Shown: piece after piece, positions 18,523-28,175 of the stretch | How the letters are laid out: each line of letters opens with the position of its first letter | How positions within the stretch are numbered: the stretch's first letter is position 1 | Assembly (NCBI RefSeq): GCF_018760365.1 | Contig: NZ_JAHIAB010000008.1 | Location: 1 to 64,000 of the forward strand | DNA: 64,000 nt | Reading direction: 5' to 3' | Source of the DNA: Pseudooceanicola endophyticus | Lineage (GTDB): Bacteria > Pseudomonadota > Alphaproteobacteria > Rhodobacterales > Rhodobacteraceae | Notes under the pieces: generated by a model | What the model was told of the DNA's origin: nothing | The model's input: only the letters and a program-made list of their open reading frames with translations | Databases searched by the model: none | Program-made: the position numbers and the translations under genes

Positions 18523-19404
18523 CTACTTGGCGGCGAAGGCCCCGTTGGCGGCAAAGGTCGCCCGGAATTGCGAGGGCGACATTCCTTTCAGTTTCAGAAA
18601 GTGTCGGTTGAAATTCGACAGGTTGGAAAAGCCGACGTCGTAGCAGATGTCGGCCACTCTGGCCTCGGGATGCGTGAGCAGGATCTGGCAGGCCAGATCC
18701 ACCCGTAGCTGGTTCTTGTAGCGCACCAGCGTCGAGCCGGTGTGCCGTTTGAAGGCGCGCGAGAACGCCGAGGGGCTTTGCCCCACCAGCGCGGCCAGAT
18801 CACGTTCATCGACGCTTTCGGCCAGGTTCTCGCGCAGGTAGGCGATGGCGCGGTTGACGCCGCTCTCATGCAGCTCCTGCAGGTCGAGTTCGTAGCTGAG
18901 GCTGGCCAGGACCTCCGGATCGGGGGCCTGCGACAGGATGTCGAGCACCTCCCAGAACAGCGCCAGGCGTTTCAGGCCCCGGGCCTCGACCAGAGCGCGC
19001 ATCAGGGGCTCCACCCGGGCGCTGGTGGCACGATCGAACAGCAGCCCGCGGTGGCTGCGTTCCAGAAGCGGGCGCACCAGCTCCATCTCGGCCATGGTCT
19101 CCAGCGCGTCGGCGATGAAGCATTCGGGGAACTGGATCACGTAGGAACGCGCGGGCACGACCTGCCCCGGCGCGATGTCGGAAATCCAGTTCTGCGGCAG
19201 GTTCGGACCGGTCATGATCAGCTGGCCGGGGCCGAAGCTGCCGATATGGTCGCCGATGTAAAAGGTGCCGCTGGTGTCCACCACAAGGTGGATCTCGTAT
19301 TCGGGGTGGTAATGCCAGCGCACGGTCCGGAACGGGTAGCCGTGCATCCAGGCGGCAAAGCTCTCGCCCTTGCGGATGTGGACCAGTTCCAGATCGGGTT
19401 GCAT
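18523..19404 (-). CDS. AraC-family transcriptional regulator of the pentitol operon
   Basis: 293 aa. The N-terminal cupin-like sensing domain (HYHPEYEIHLVVDTSGTFYIGDHIG) is followed by two C-terminal helix-turn-helix motifs (ERDLAALVGQSPSAFSRAFKR and ARVADICYDVGFSNLSNFNRHF). It is placed between the polyol dehydrogenase gene and the importer genes on the same strand, so it is the probable activator of the operon, sensing a polyol or sugar. GGAGGAGACG precedes the ATG. Confidence 0.9.
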   Translation of the reverse strand: MQPDLELVHIRKGESFAAWMHGYPFRTVRWHYHPEYEIHLVVDTSGTFYIGDHIGSFGPGQLIMTGPNLPQNWISDIAPGQVVPARSYVIQFPECFIADALETMAEMELVRPLLERSHRGLLFDRATSARVEPLMRALVEARGLKRLALFWEVLDILSQAPDPEVLASLSYELDLQELHESGVNRAIAYLRENLAESVDERDLAALVGQSPSAFSRAFKRHTGSTLVRYKNQLRVDLACQILLTHPEARVADICYDVGFSNLSNFNRHFLKLKGMSPSQFRATFAANGAFAAK

Positions 19405-19780
19405 TGACGTCTCCTCCTGCCCCCGGGGTCCGGCTCCTCAACTGGCTGACCCGGGGTGTCTGGACCCTACCCCCGGTGGGACGGGGCCGCTACATCAGAA
19501 CGGAATTTTAACCGATACTTTTTTGCATCAATCCGGGCCGGAACTGGGCAAAGGGAAACGCGCGCGGGCCGGATCTCGGGGCAGGTCATGCCGCAGCGCG
19601 GCGCAAACGCCCTTGTTTTACGGGATATTGAAGGGGAAACCGCCACATGATACAGGCTTTGGTATCGCTAACGGCAACGCAACTGCCCACGGGGGCATCA
19701 TACTTTTTCCGGCGCCACGGTTGCGAATGGTGTCGGAGGGATTGCGGCCCGGGCCACGCCGCAGCGCAGCCCGGAGCAGG
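19405..19780. other. 376-bp gap between araC-type and xylitol-type dehydrogenase genes
   Basis: No supportable gene. It contains an AT-richer block near 19500-19530 (on the minus strand TTGATG, a 15-base spacer and TAAAAT) that could be the promoter of the AraC gene, and a GGCCCGGGCC palindrome at 19746-19755 beyond the dehydrogenase stop. No binding site could be identified with confidence. Confidence 0.4.
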
Positions 19781-20818
19781 TCATGCGGGCATGACGATCT
19801 GCAGTTTCACATCCGTCTCGCGGGCCTCGACGGCACGGTCGAACCCGGCGATGGCCTCCTCGAAGGGCAGCGAGGCCGAGATCAGCGGCTTCAGGTCCAC
19901 CTTGCCCGAAGCCATCAGCGCAATCGCCCGGTCATAGACATTGGCGTAGCGGAAGACGGTCTCGATCCGCAGCTCCTTCGCCTGCAGGCCGACGATGTCG
20001 ACGGGCACCGGATCGACCGGCATCCCCACCAGCACCACCGCACCGCCGGGCCGCGCCAGCTGCGGCACGCCCAGAACCGCAGGCGCGGCGCCGGAGCATT
20101 CGAAGACGACGTCGGCGCCCCAGCCATCGGTCATCTCGGCCACCGCCTGGGCGGCGGATTTTTCGCGGATGTTGACCGTTTCGATACCGTCATAGGCGCC
20201 GATGATGTCCAGCTTGGGCTGGGCCAGGTCCGCCACCAGCACCTTGGCGCAGCCCCCCGCCAGTGCGGCCAGCGCCACCATCATGCCGATGGGTCCGGCG
20301 CCGGTCACCACGGCGATGTCGCCGGGCTGGATGCGCGCGCGCAGCGCCGCCTGCATGCCGATGGCGAAGGGTTCGGCCATGGCGCCCTCGGCAAAGCTGA
20401 CCGCCTCGGGCAGCTTGTAGGTGAAGGCGGCGGGGTGGATGACCTCGGGCGTCAGGCAGCCATGCACCGGCGGCGTCGCCCAAAAGCGCACCGCCGGATC
20501 GACGTTGTAGATCCCGAGCTTCGCGGCACGCGAGGTCGGATCGGGGATGCCGGGCTCCATGCAGACGCGGTCGCCGGGGGCCAGATGGGTGACCGCCGCG
20601 CCGACCTCGATCACGGTGCCCGAGGCTTCGTGACCCAGCACCATGGGGTCGTTGACCACGAAATGGCCGATCTTGCCGTGGGTGTAGTAATGCACGTCCG
20701 AACCGCAGATCCCCACGGTATGGGTGCGGATGCGGACATCCGCGGGGCCGAGGGTTCCGGGAATGTCGAAATCCCGCAGGGACAGCCTGCCCTTTTCCTC
20801 CAGTACCAGCGCCTTCAT
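19781..20818 (-). CDS. Zinc-dependent polyol dehydrogenase (xylitol/sorbitol dehydrogenase type)
   Basis: 345 aa medium-chain dehydrogenase. The catalytic zinc ligands are in [10 protein letters not shown] (Cys about 38) and LGHEASG (His/Glu about 63). The cofactor motif is [13 protein letters not shown]. The four structural-zinc cysteines of alcohol dehydrogenases are absent from the CMEPGIPD region, as in sorbitol and xylitol dehydrogenases. It probably oxidises xylitol (or another polyol) to D-xylulose with NAD+. The start at 20818 is set by GAGGAGGAACCCG. First gene of the minus-strand pentitol cluster. Confidence 0.87.
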   Translation of the reverse strand: MKALVLEEKGRLSLRDFDIPGTLGPADVRIRTHTVGICGSDVHYYTHGKIGHFVVNDPMVLGHEASGTVIEVGAAVTHLAPGDRVCMEPGIPDPTSRAAKLGIYNVDPAVRFWATPPVHGCLTPEVIHPAAFTYKLPEAVSFAEGAMAEPFAIGMQAALRARIQPGDIAVVTGAGPIGMMVALAALAGGCAKVLVADLAQPKLDIIGAYDGIETVNIREKSAAQAVAEMTDGWGADVVFECSGAAPAVLGVPQLARPGGAVVLVGMPVDPVPVDIVGLQAKELRIETVFRYANVYDRAIALMASGKVDLKPLISASLPFEEAIAGFDRAVEARETDVKLQIVMPA

Positions 20819-20965
20819 CGGGTTCCTCCTCCTCAAGTCAGGGTTCTGATCCGATGTGCTGGCCCGACGCCGCGCGGAAGTAAACGGAAACCCGGGACAG
20901 GACGCAATTTTTCCCCGGCGCTGGAAAAATCGTATCAGCCCGCGCGCCGGATCTGCGAAGAGGCG

Positions 20966-21008
20966 GGAAAAACGGGGCAATCCCGGCGGGATGCGGGCAT
21001 TGCCCCGT
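20966..21008 (-). terminator. Rho-independent terminator after the acyl-CoA dehydrogenase gene
   Basis: Perfect 10-bp stem (20972-20981 with 20999-21008) with a 17-base loop. On the minus strand it is followed by TTTTT (revcomp of 20967-20971). It lies 21 bp after the end of the hydroxycinnamate operon and insulates it from the pentitol operon downstream. Confidence 0.88.
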
Positions 21009-21029
21009 GATACGATTCGGACCCCGGGA

Positions 21030-22502
21030 TCAGGCGGCCAGCCGATGCCCGATCGCGGCGGCCAGAAGCGCCGCCGTTTCCTGGGCGAAGGCATGGGCCA
21101 CGGCGCGGACATCGGCTTTGGCCGCCAGAGCGGTGGCCTGCGCCATCCAGTCAGTGGGATCGACGCTGCCATCGGAAAGGGTGGTGACCAGCGCCGCGAA
21201 CTGGCCGATAGCCGCGCCGCCCTCCAGCTTCAGCCCCCGCGTCGCAAGGGTCAGCGCGTGGATGCCGTTCGCCCCTTCGTAGATCGCGGTGATCCGCGCG
21301 TCGCGCCAGACCTGCGCCAGCCCGTATTCTTCAAGGTAGCCGTAACCGCCCAGCACCTGGATCCCCAGATCCGCCGCCCGGATGCCGGCCTCGGTGGCGT
21401 AAAGCTTGCACAGCGGCGTCAGGAACTCGATCAGGGCGGGCCGGTCGCCGCGCTCCAGTTCGCCAAGCGCGATATGGACCATGGCGCGCGACACCTGCGC
21501 GGAGATGCGCTGTTCCTCCAGCATCCGCTGCACGTCCGGGTGATCGGCCAGCACCGCGGGGCTGCCATCGGGCAGGCGCCCCTGCCTGCGCTCGCCCGCA
21601 TAGGCTGAGGCAATCGCATGGGCGCGGGTGGCATGGGCCACCCCCTGCAAGGCCACGTCGAGGCGCGCGTGGTTCATCATCGTGAACATCGCCGCCAGGC
21701 CCCGCCCCTCGGTGCCGATCAGCTCGGCCTCGGCGCCGTCGAACTCCACCTGGCAGGTGGGCGAGGCGTGCAGGCCCAGCTTCTCCTCGATCCGGGTGAC
21801 GGTGATGGCGTTGCGCCCCGTCCCGGTGTCTGACCGGCAGAGGAAGAGGGACAGCCCCCTGACCCCCTCCTCTGCCGTACCCGTGCGTGCCAGCACGAGA
21901 TGCAGGATCCCCTCGGACATGTCCTGATCCCCGCCCGAGATAAAGATCTTCTGGCCGGTGATCGCCCATCCGGTCGCGGTCGCAACGGCGCGGCAGCGGA
22001 TGGTCGACAGGTCCGATCCCGCCCCGGCCTCGGTCAGGCACATGGTCGAGAGCCACTCTCCGGAGGTGAGGCGCGGGATATAAGCTTCCTGCTGGGCGGG
22101 CGTGCCATGCGCCAGCAGGGTCGAGATGGCGCCGGGCACCAGCCCCGTCACCATCTGAAGGGAATGGTTGGCGCCCGAGAAGATCTCGGACACGGCGGCG
22201 GCGGTCAGGTGGTCAAGCGCCTGGCCGCCGAAAGCCTCGGGCGCGGTCAGGCCCTGCCAGCCGCTTTCGGCAAGCTCCACATAGGCGGCGGCGAAACCGT
22301 CGGGCATCTTCACCCGGCCCGCGTCCAGCCGGCAGCCCTGACGGTCGCCGGGGGTGTTGAGGGGCGCCAGCACCCCTTCGGCGAAGGCGGCGAAATGGCC
22401 GGCAATCTCGGCCGAGAATTCGGCGTCCCAGTCGGGCAGATCGCCCGCGAACAGCGCGAAACTGCGGTAGATCTCGTCCACCGGGGCCTGAAAGGGGATC
22501 AT
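21030..22502 (-). CDS. Acyl-CoA dehydrogenase
   Basis: 490 aa flavoprotein of the acyl-CoA dehydrogenase family. The N-terminal helical domain, the FAD-contact stretch [12 protein letters not shown] (about 155-166), the middle-domain [16 protein letters not shown] and the C-terminal [22 protein letters not shown] with [10 protein letters not shown] are all present. It is shorter than the roughly 590-residue subgroup it resembles and stops soon after the core fold. In this cluster it could desaturate a 3-arylpropionyl-CoA to the cinnamoyl-CoA level, letting phenylpropanoates join the pathway. Last gene of the operon, followed by a terminator. Confidence 0.9.
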   Translation of the reverse strand: MIPFQAPVDEIYRSFALFAGDLPDWDAEFSAEIAGHFAAFAEGVLAPLNTPGDRQGCRLDAGRVKMPDGFAAAYVELAESGWQGLTAPEAFGGQALDHLTAAAVSEIFSGANHSLQMVTGLVPGAISTLLAHGTPAQQEAYIPRLTSGEWLSTMCLTEAGAGSDLSTIRCRAVATATGWAITGQKIFISGGDQDMSEGILHLVLARTGTAEEGVRGLSLFLCRSDTGTGRNAITVTRIEEKLGLHASPTCQVEFDGAEAELIGTEGRGLAAMFTMMNHARLDVALQGVAHATRAHAIASAYAGERRQGRLPDGSPAVLADHPDVQRMLEEQRISAQVSRAMVHIALGELERGDRPALIEFLTPLCKLYATEAGIRAADLGIQVLGGYGYLEEYGLAQVWRDARITAIYEGANGIHALTLATRGLKLEGGAAIGQFAALVTTLSDGSVDPTDWMAQATALAAKADVRAVAHAFAQETAALLAAAIGHRLAA

Positions 22503-22514
22503 GCGCGGCCTCCC

Positions 22515-23390
22515 TCAGCCCGTCACGCCCAGCAGGCGCAGGGCGTTTTCCTTCAGGATCAGCGGGCGCACCTCGTCGCGGAACTCGGCCTTGTCGAAGG
22601 CGTCCAGCCATTTCTCGGGCGCGATCATCGGCCAGTCCGATCCGAACAGCATCTTCTTCTTCAGCAGCGTGTTGGCGTACTGGACCAGGATCTTGGGGAA
22701 ATACTTCGGCGACCAGCCGGACAGATCGATGTAGACATTGGGCTTGTGGGTCGCGACCGAAAGCGCCTCTTCCTGCCAGGGGAAGGAGGGATGCGCCAGG
22801 ATGATCGGCATGTCGGGGAAATCCACCGCCAGATCATCCATGTACATCGGGTTGGAATACTTCAGGCGCATGCCGTTGCCGCCGCGCATCCCCGACCCGA
22901 CCCCGGTCTGCCCGGTGTGGAACAGCGCCGGCACGCCCGCCTCGGCAATCGCTTCGTAAAGCGGATAGGCCATGCGGTCGTTGGGATAGAAGCCCTGCAT
23001 CGTGGGGTGGAACTTGAACCCCCTGATGCCGTGGTTTGCCACCAGATCGCGGGCCTCGCGCGCGCCAAGCTTGCCCTTTGCCGGGTCGATCGAGGCGAAG
23101 GGGATCAGGATGTCGCTGTGCTTCGCGCAGGCATCGGCGACCTCGTAGTTGTTGTAGCGGCGATAGCCCGTCTCGCGCTCTGCATCGACGGGGAAGATCA
23201 CCGCCGCGATGTTCTTTTCGCGGTAATGGGCCGCGGTCTGGTCGATGGTCGGCGGATGCGCCCAGGGGGCGTTGAAATACTGCGCCATGGTCGATTGCAG
23301 CTCATCATAGCCGTCATCAGCATGGCAGCCGCAGGATTCCTCGGCATGGGTGTGGAAGTCGATCGCGCGGACCTTGTCGAAGTCGATCAT
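22515..23390 (-). CDS. Amidohydrolase-family protein; candidate 4-hydroxyphenyl-beta-ketoacyl-CoA hydrolase
   Basis: 291 aa TIM-barrel amidohydrolase-2 family. Metal-binding motifs are IDFHTHAEE (HxH near residue 11), FKFHPTMQGF, LAHPSFPW and FGSDWPMI (Asp near the end). Relatives in Rhodococcus (CouO) and Rhodopseudomonas cleave 4-hydroxyphenyl-beta-ketoacyl-CoA to 4-hydroxybenzoate and acetyl-CoA. The neighbouring CoA ligase, hydratase, SDR and the nearby pobA fit exactly this reaction. Other family members are decarboxylases, so the call rests partly on context. GAGGAGAA precedes the ATG. Confidence 0.8.
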   Translation of the reverse strand: MIDFDKVRAIDFHTHAEESCGCHADDGYDELQSTMAQYFNAPWAHPPTIDQTAAHYREKNIAAVIFPVDAERETGYRRYNNYEVADACAKHSDILIPFASIDPAKGKLGAREARDLVANHGIRGFKFHPTMQGFYPNDRMAYPLYEAIAEAGVPALFHTGQTGVGSGMRGGNGMRLKYSNPMYMDDLAVDFPDMPIILAHPSFPWQEEALSVATHKPNVYIDLSGWSPKYFPKILVQYANTLLKKKMLFGSDWPMIAPEKWLDAFDKAEFRDEVRPLILKENALRLLGVTG

Positions 23391-23400
23391 GTCATTCTCC

Positions 23401-25299
23401 TCAGACGCGGATCAGCGCCGGGTCTTCATTGTCGTAAAGGCGTTCCAGCAGCGCCGCTCGGCGCGTCAGGATCTTGCGCACGTTGAGCGAGCCCTTGTCG
23501 GTCACCTCGTGATCGGCCAGCGACGGCGCCTCGGAGAGCATCAGCGCCCGGGTCACCCGCTTGGCAGAGCCCGAGGTCGTGGCGTTCAGCGCCCGCAGCG
23601 CTTCCTCGATCTTCGCGGCCAGGTGGGGCTCGATCAAAGCGCCCTCGGCCTCGGTCGCCTCGGCGGAAAGGCTGGCCTGCGGGAACAGGAAGACGCCGAT
23701 CTCTCCCCGGTCATGGCCGCAGATCACCACGTCCTGCACCAGCCCCTTCAGCCGGTCGAGGACATTCATCCGCAGCGTGCCGGCCTGCACCCAGGTCCCG
23801 GTGGAAAGCTTGAAATCCTCCGAGACGCGGCCATCGAAGATCAGCCCGCGCGAGGGATCGTCGGGGTTCACGAAGCGCACCGCGTCGCCGGTGATGAAGA
23901 AGCCCTCCTCGTCGAAGGCCTCGGCGGTCTTCTCGGGGGCGGCGTAGTAGCCCTTGGTGACGTTCGGCCCCTTCACGCGGATCTCGCAGCGCATCTCGTC
24001 ATCGGGGATCAGCTTGACCTCGACGCCCGGCAGCGGCACCCCGATGATGCCCGAGCGCCCGATGGGTTCGTGCACCATGACGCAGGCGGGGGCGGTTTCG
24101 GTCAGCCCCCAGCTGGAGGCCATCAGCGGCAGGCCGCCGCGCGCCTCGATGCAGAAGCGTTCCAGCCGCAGCCAGACCTCCTGCGGCAGAGAAGCGCCGG
24201 CGTAGAAGATCAGGTCCATGTCCCGAAACAGCGTGTGGCGCAGGGCCTCTTCTTCTTCCGCGGCCTCGGTGATCATCTGGAAGCCGACGGGAACGTTGAA
24301 GGCCAGGGTGCCGGGGCGTTCGCGGCGGCTGGCCAGGGTCACCGGGAAGGCCCGCTTGGTGGGCTTGCCGTGGTCGATGGTCAGGGTGCCGCCATGGGCC
24401 AGCATCATGTTGACGTTGTGGCTGCCGCCAAAGACGTGGTTCCAGGGCAGCCAGTCGGTGACCCGGGGCGGATGGGTCGAGAGATAGGGCATCACCGCCG
24501 ACATCTGCGTCTGGTTGGCGCACATCATGCCATGGGTGGTCAGCACCCCCTTGGGATCGGAGGAGGAGCCGGAGGTGAAGAGGATCTTCGCCAGCGTCTC
24601 GGGCCCGACGGTGGCGTGCACCTTGTCGAGGTCGGGATGCTCGGTCGTTTCCAGCATCTCGGAGAAGGCGGTGACGGGACGCGGCGCGCCGCCGGTCTGG
24701 GCGGCAACGCATTCGACACCCTCCAACTGCGGCAGTGCCAGCGCCCTGGCGTAGCGCCCGGCATCATCGACGAAGGCCATCTTCGGGCTCACCTTGTCCA
24801 GCACGTAGACCAGCCGGCCATGGGCCTCTTCGATCAGGGAATACTGCTCGGCCAGGGGGACAACCGGCACGCCCACGTACTGCGCAGCCAGCGACAGCAG
24901 CAGGTGGTCGACGCCGTTGCCCGACATCAGCGCGATGCAGTCGCCCTGCCCCAGCCCCCGCTCCAGCAGCGCCGAGGCGACGGCGCGCACCTGGATCAGC
25001 AGCTCTCCGTAGGTCACGTTGCGCCAGGGGCCGCGATCCAGCCCCGGCGTCACCCGTTCCGAGATCGCGACGCGGTAGGGCGCCTCTTCGGCCCAGCGGT
25101 GCAGCCAGGTGCCGGTGTTGGGCACGACCTCTCCCATCGGCTGGCGGGCACGCAGGCGGATCGTGCCGTCGGGCCGGTCCTCGCGCAGCGTGTCATGGGC
25201 GATCCACTGCGTCTTGGTATTGGCGCGCGCCCAGGCCGCGCGCTCCTCGATATTGTCCTGCATGAGCGGCGGGATATTGGTCATCGAGAAATCCTCCAT
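23401..25299 (-). CDS. Hydroxycinnamate-CoA ligase (feruloyl-CoA synthetase family)
   Basis: 632 aa acyl-adenylate-forming enzyme, the long form typical of feruloyl-CoA synthetases. The AMP/ATP motif is ILFTSGSSSDPKGVLTTHGMM (about 237-257 region), followed by SSWGLTETAPA, ITGDAVRF and the C-terminal SDRS-like hinge FDGRVSEDFKL. It activates p-coumarate, ferulate or related acids with ATP and CoA as the entry step of the cluster. GAGGAGGAG lies before the ATG at 25299; an ATG five codons later (25284) is also possible. Ring-substituent preference cannot be read from sequence. Confidence 0.9.
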   Translation of the reverse strand: MEDFSMTNIPPLMQDNIEERAAWARANTKTQWIAHDTLREDRPDGTIRLRARQPMGEVVPNTGTWLHRWAEEAPYRVAISERVTPGLDRGPWRNVTYGELLIQVRAVASALLERGLGQGDCIALMSGNGVDHLLLSLAAQYVGVPVVPLAEQYSLIEEAHGRLVYVLDKVSPKMAFVDDAGRYARALALPQLEGVECVAAQTGGAPRPVTAFSEMLETTEHPDLDKVHATVGPETLAKILFTSGSSSDPKGVLTTHGMMCANQTQMSAVMPYLSTHPPRVTDWLPWNHVFGGSHNVNMMLAHGGTLTIDHGKPTKRAFPVTLASRRERPGTLAFNVPVGFQMITEAAEEEEALRHTLFRDMDLIFYAGASLPQEVWLRLERFCIEARGGLPLMASSWGLTETAPACVMVHEPIGRSGIIGVPLPGVEVKLIPDDEMRCEIRVKGPNVTKGYYAAPEKTAEAFDEEGFFITGDAVRFVNPDDPSRGLIFDGRVSEDFKLSTGTWVQAGTLRMNVLDRLKGLVQDVVICGHDRGEIGVFLFPQASLSAEATEAEGALIEPHLAAKIEEALRALNATTSGSAKRVTRALMLSEAPSLADHEVTDKGSLNVRKILTRRAALLERLYDNEDPALIRV

Positions 25300-25323
25300 C
25301 GTCTCCTCCTCCTCAGGCGGGGT

Positions 25324-26097
25324 TCAGCGGAACACGGGCGCGCGTTTCTCCAGGAAGGCGCGCAGCCCCTCCTCCGCGTCCGGCGTGGTCTGCACCAGCG
25401 CGGCACAGAGACTTTCGGTAAACAGCCCGTCGGCGCGGGACATGTCGTTGATCCGGCTCAGGGCCTGAACCATGAAGTAGTTGGACATCGGCGCGTTCCC
25501 GGCGATCTGTTCCGCCAGCTTGCGGGCCAGCGGCAGCGCCTCGTCCGCGCCGACGCTGTAATGGGCAAGACCCAGCGACAGGCCCTCGTCGGCGTTGTAC
25601 TTGCGCCCGGTCAGCATCATCTCGACCATGCGGTCGGGGCCCAGGATGCGCCCCACCCGGACGCTGGCGCCGCCGCCCACGAAGATGCCGCGCCGCCCCT
25701 CGGGCAGCTGGAACATCACCGAGGGTTCCGCGATGCGCACATGGGTGGCCGCCGCCATTTCCAGCCCGCCGCCGATCACCGCGCCGGTCATGGCGCTGAT
25801 CGTCACCCGACCGCCGAACTGGATCATGTCCATGACCCGGTGCCAGTTGCGCGAATGGTAGACGCCCTCCTCGGCCGAGCGCGCCACATGTTCCGACAGG
25901 TCCAGCCCCGAGCAGTAATGCCCCCCCGCCCCTGTCAGGATGACCACGCGGATCTCCTTTGGCAGGCCGGCATAGGCGGCCTCCAGCGCGGCGATCAGCC
26001 CGTCGGACATCGCGTTGCGCTTGTCGGTGCGGATCAGGGTGATGGTGGCGATATGGCCGTCCAGCGCGGTGGTGAGGAATTGTTCGGGGGCGGACAT
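25324..26097 (-). CDS. Enoyl-CoA hydratase/isomerase (crotonase family)
   Basis: 257 aa crotonase fold. The oxyanion-hole region is HYCSGLDLSEH, and GGGLEMAAA and QLPEGRRGIFVGGGAS supply the two catalytic glutamates. It should hydrate the cinnamoyl-CoA double bond; a hydratase/lyase giving the aldehyde is the alternative. The dehydrogenase and amidohydrolase beside it favour the non-lyase, beta-oxidation-like path. AAGGAG sits 6 nt before the ATG at 26097. An ATG at 26121, overlapping the SDR stop as ATGA, is a real alternative start. Confidence 0.88.
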   Translation of the reverse strand: MSAPEQFLTTALDGHIATITLIRTDKRNAMSDGLIAALEAAYAGLPKEIRVVILTGAGGHYCSGLDLSEHVARSAEEGVYHSRNWHRVMDMIQFGGRVTISAMTGAVIGGGLEMAAATHVRIAEPSVMFQLPEGRRGIFVGGGASVRVGRILGPDRMVEMMLTGRKYNADEGLSLGLAHYSVGADEALPLARKLAEQIAGNAPMSNYFMVQALSRINDMSRADGLFTESLCAALVQTTPDAEEGLRAFLEKRAPVFR

Positions 26098-26117
26098 CAG
26101 CATCTCCTTCGGAGCTG

Positions 26118-26882
26118 TCATTTCGGGGCAAGCCGGACGGCACTGTCGAGGCGGATCACCTCGCCGTTCAGCAGCGGATTTTCGATGATCTGCTGGACCA
26201 GCATGGCATATTCGCCGGGCCGGCCCATGCGGGAGGGGAAGGGAAGCCCCGCTTCCAGCGTCTTGCGCACGTCAGGGGGCAGGCCCGCGCTCATCGCGGT
26301 CTCGAACAGGCCCGGCGCGATGGTCATGACCCGGATGCCCCAGCGGGCGAGTTCGCGGGCCGCCGGCAGCGTCAGTGAGGCGATACCCCCCTTGGAGGCC
26401 GCATAGGCCGCCTGGCCGATCTGGCCGTCCTGGTAGGCGACCGAGGCGGTGTTGACGATGACGCCGCGCGCGCCGTCCGCATCCAGCGGATCGGCAGCGG
26501 ACATGGCCTTGGCGGCATGGCTCAGGACCACGTAGCTGCCCAGCAGGTTGACCCGCAGCGTGCGCTCGAAAGCGTCGATGGGCAGGGCGCCGTCGCGGGG
26601 CAGGATGCGGGCAGCGGTGCCGATCCCGGCGCAGTTCACCACGATGCGCGGCGTACCGAGCTGCGCGGCGACCGTCGCGAAGGCAGCCTCGACCGCGGCA
26701 CTGTCCGCGACATCGGCGGCAACCGCGATCCCGCCGATCTGGTCCGCGACGCGGGCGGCGGCGGCCTCGGACAGGTCCATGACGGCGACCTTCGCGCCCA
26801 GCCCCGCCAGGCGGCGGGCGGTGGCTTCGCCAAGGCCGCTCCCGGCCCCGGTCACAAGCGCGATGGTATCGGAAATCTCCAT
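26118..26882 (-). CDS. SDR 3-hydroxyacyl-CoA dehydrogenase-like (HSD17B10 type)
   Basis: 254 aa short-chain dehydrogenase with TGAGSGLG, the NCAGIG motif, Ser in NTASVA and YAASK. The insert VAYQDGQIGQAAY and the tail (GEVIRLDSAVRLAP) are characteristic of type-2 3-hydroxyacyl-CoA dehydrogenases. It would oxidise the 3-hydroxy-3-arylpropionyl-CoA made by the hydratase to the beta-ketoacyl-CoA cleaved by the amidohydrolase. The ATG at 26882 is chosen because AAGGAC lies 8 nt upstream; the frame extends two codons to a TTG. Confidence 0.87.
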   Translation of the reverse strand: MEISDTIALVTGAGSGLGEATARRLAGLGAKVAVMDLSEAAAARVADQIGGIAVAADVADSAAVEAAFATVAAQLGTPRIVVNCAGIGTAARILPRDGALPIDAFERTLRVNLLGSYVVLSHAAKAMSAADPLDADGARGVIVNTASVAYQDGQIGQAAYAASKGGIASLTLPAARELARWGIRVMTIAPGLFETAMSAGLPPDVRKTLEAGLPFPSRMGRPGEYAMLVQQIIENPLLNGEVIRLDSAVRLAPK

Positions 26883-26894
26883 GTTCAAAAGTCC

Positions 26895-28175
26895 TTACAT
26901 GAAGCCGCGCAGGGCGAGCATGGTGGCAACCAGAGCCAGATCGGCCAGGATGAAGGGGACGATCCCGGCAAAGATCTGCTCCAGCCGCACGTAGTCGCGC
27001 GCGACGGAATGGATGACGAAGACGTTCAGACCCACCGGCGGCGTGATCATCCCGATCTCCAGCAGCTTGGCGACCAGCAGGCCGAACCACAGCTTGTCGA
27101 CGCCGTGTTCCGCCAGCACCGGCAGGAACAGCGGCAGGGTCAGCAGCAGCGCCCCGATGGGCTCAAGAAACATGCCGATGACCAGATAGATCAGCACGAT
27201 CAGCAGCAGCAGCGTCAGCGTGCCCAGCCCCAGCCCGTCTACGAAATCGCCCATCTGCATCGACAGCCCCGACATCGCCACCAGCCGGGTGAAGAGGTTC
27301 GCACCGATGGCGATGATGAAGAGCGAGCCCGAGGACAGCAGCGTATCGACCAGGCTTTCCTTGAAGCGCGCCCAGCTGAGGGTGCGGCGCCCGATGCCGA
27401 TGGCCAGCGCCATGAAACTGCCGAAGGCGCCCGCCTCGGTGGCGGTGAAGATACCCGAGAAAAGCCCGCCGAAGACCGCACCGATCAGCAGCAGCACCGG
27501 CCAGATCTCGAGCGTCTTCTTCCAGCGGTCGCCCATCGAATGGCCAGCGGCGCGGGGCAGGCGTTCGGGGTGGCGCCACCAGACGATCAGCACGGCGGCG
27601 ACGTAGAAGGCCAGCGATCCGAGACCCAGGATCAGGCCACCCAGGAACAGGTCGTTGATCGAGGTTTCGGCCTGGATGCCGAACAGGATCAGGATGATCG
27701 AGGGCGGGATCAGCGCCCCGATGGTGCCCCCGGCGGCGACCGATCCGGTGGCGATGCGCAGATCGTAGCCCGCCCGCGCCATTTCCGGCACCGCGATCCG
27801 GCCGATGGCGGCCGAGCAGGCCACCGACGAGCCCGAGACCGCCGCAAAGCCCGAGGCCCCGGCGAGCGAGGCGATGGCCAGCCCCCCCGGCAGCCAGCCC
27901 CACCAGACCCTTGCGGCCTCGAACAGGCCGCGGGTCAGGCCGGAATGGAAGGCGATGTAGCCCATCAGCAGGAACATCGGGATCGAGGACAGCGTCCAGC
28001 TGGCCGAGGTGGTGTAGGGAATGGTCGAGAGCATCGACATCGCCGGGCGCAGCCCCGCGACCGCCCAGATCCCCACGAAGGAGACCGCGATCAGGCTGGC
28101 GGCGATCGGCACCCGGAGGCCGATCAGGACCAGCAGTGCGACAAGGGCCAGAACCCCGATGGTGACCGGATCCAT
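26895..28175 (-). CDS. TRAP transporter large permease (DctM/TarM type)
   Basis: 426 aa, about 12 hydrophobic segments, family DctM. Typical features are VPIAASLIAVSFVGI near the start, IPMFLLMGYIAFHSGL, ASGFAAVSGSSVACSAAIG, and the central GTIGALIPPSI loop. It is the ion-coupled transport channel of the TRAP system and works with the small permease and binding protein upstream. The start overlaps the small-permease stop (TGATG). In Rhodopseudomonas palustris the TarPQM TRAP system imports p-coumarate, the likely role here. Confidence 0.95.
   Translation of the reverse strand: MDPVTIGVLALVALLVLIGLRVPIAASLIAVSFVGIWAVAGLRPAMSMLSTIPYTTSASWTLSSIPMFLLMGYIAFHSGLTRGLFEAARVWWGWLPGGLAIASLAGASGFAAVSGSSVACSAAIGRIAVPEMARAGYDLRIATGSVAAGGTIGALIPPSIILILFGIQAETSINDLFLGGLILGLGSLAFYVAAVLIVWWRHPERLPRAAGHSMGDRWKKTLEIWPVLLLIGAVFGGLFSGIFTATEAGAFGSFMALAIGIGRRTLSWARFKESLVDTLLSSGSLFIIAIGANLFTRLVAMSGLSMQMGDFVDGLGLGTLTLLLLIVLIYLVIGMFLEPIGALLLTLPLFLPVLAEHGVDKLWFGLLVAKLLEIGMITPPVGLNVFVIHSVARDYVRLEQIFAGIVPFILADLALVATMLALRGFM

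Noticed and set aside
23350-26406. Plus-strand open frame of 1018 codons
   Set aside because: Antisense to the CoA ligase and hydratase genes, Gly/Arg/His-rich without motifs.
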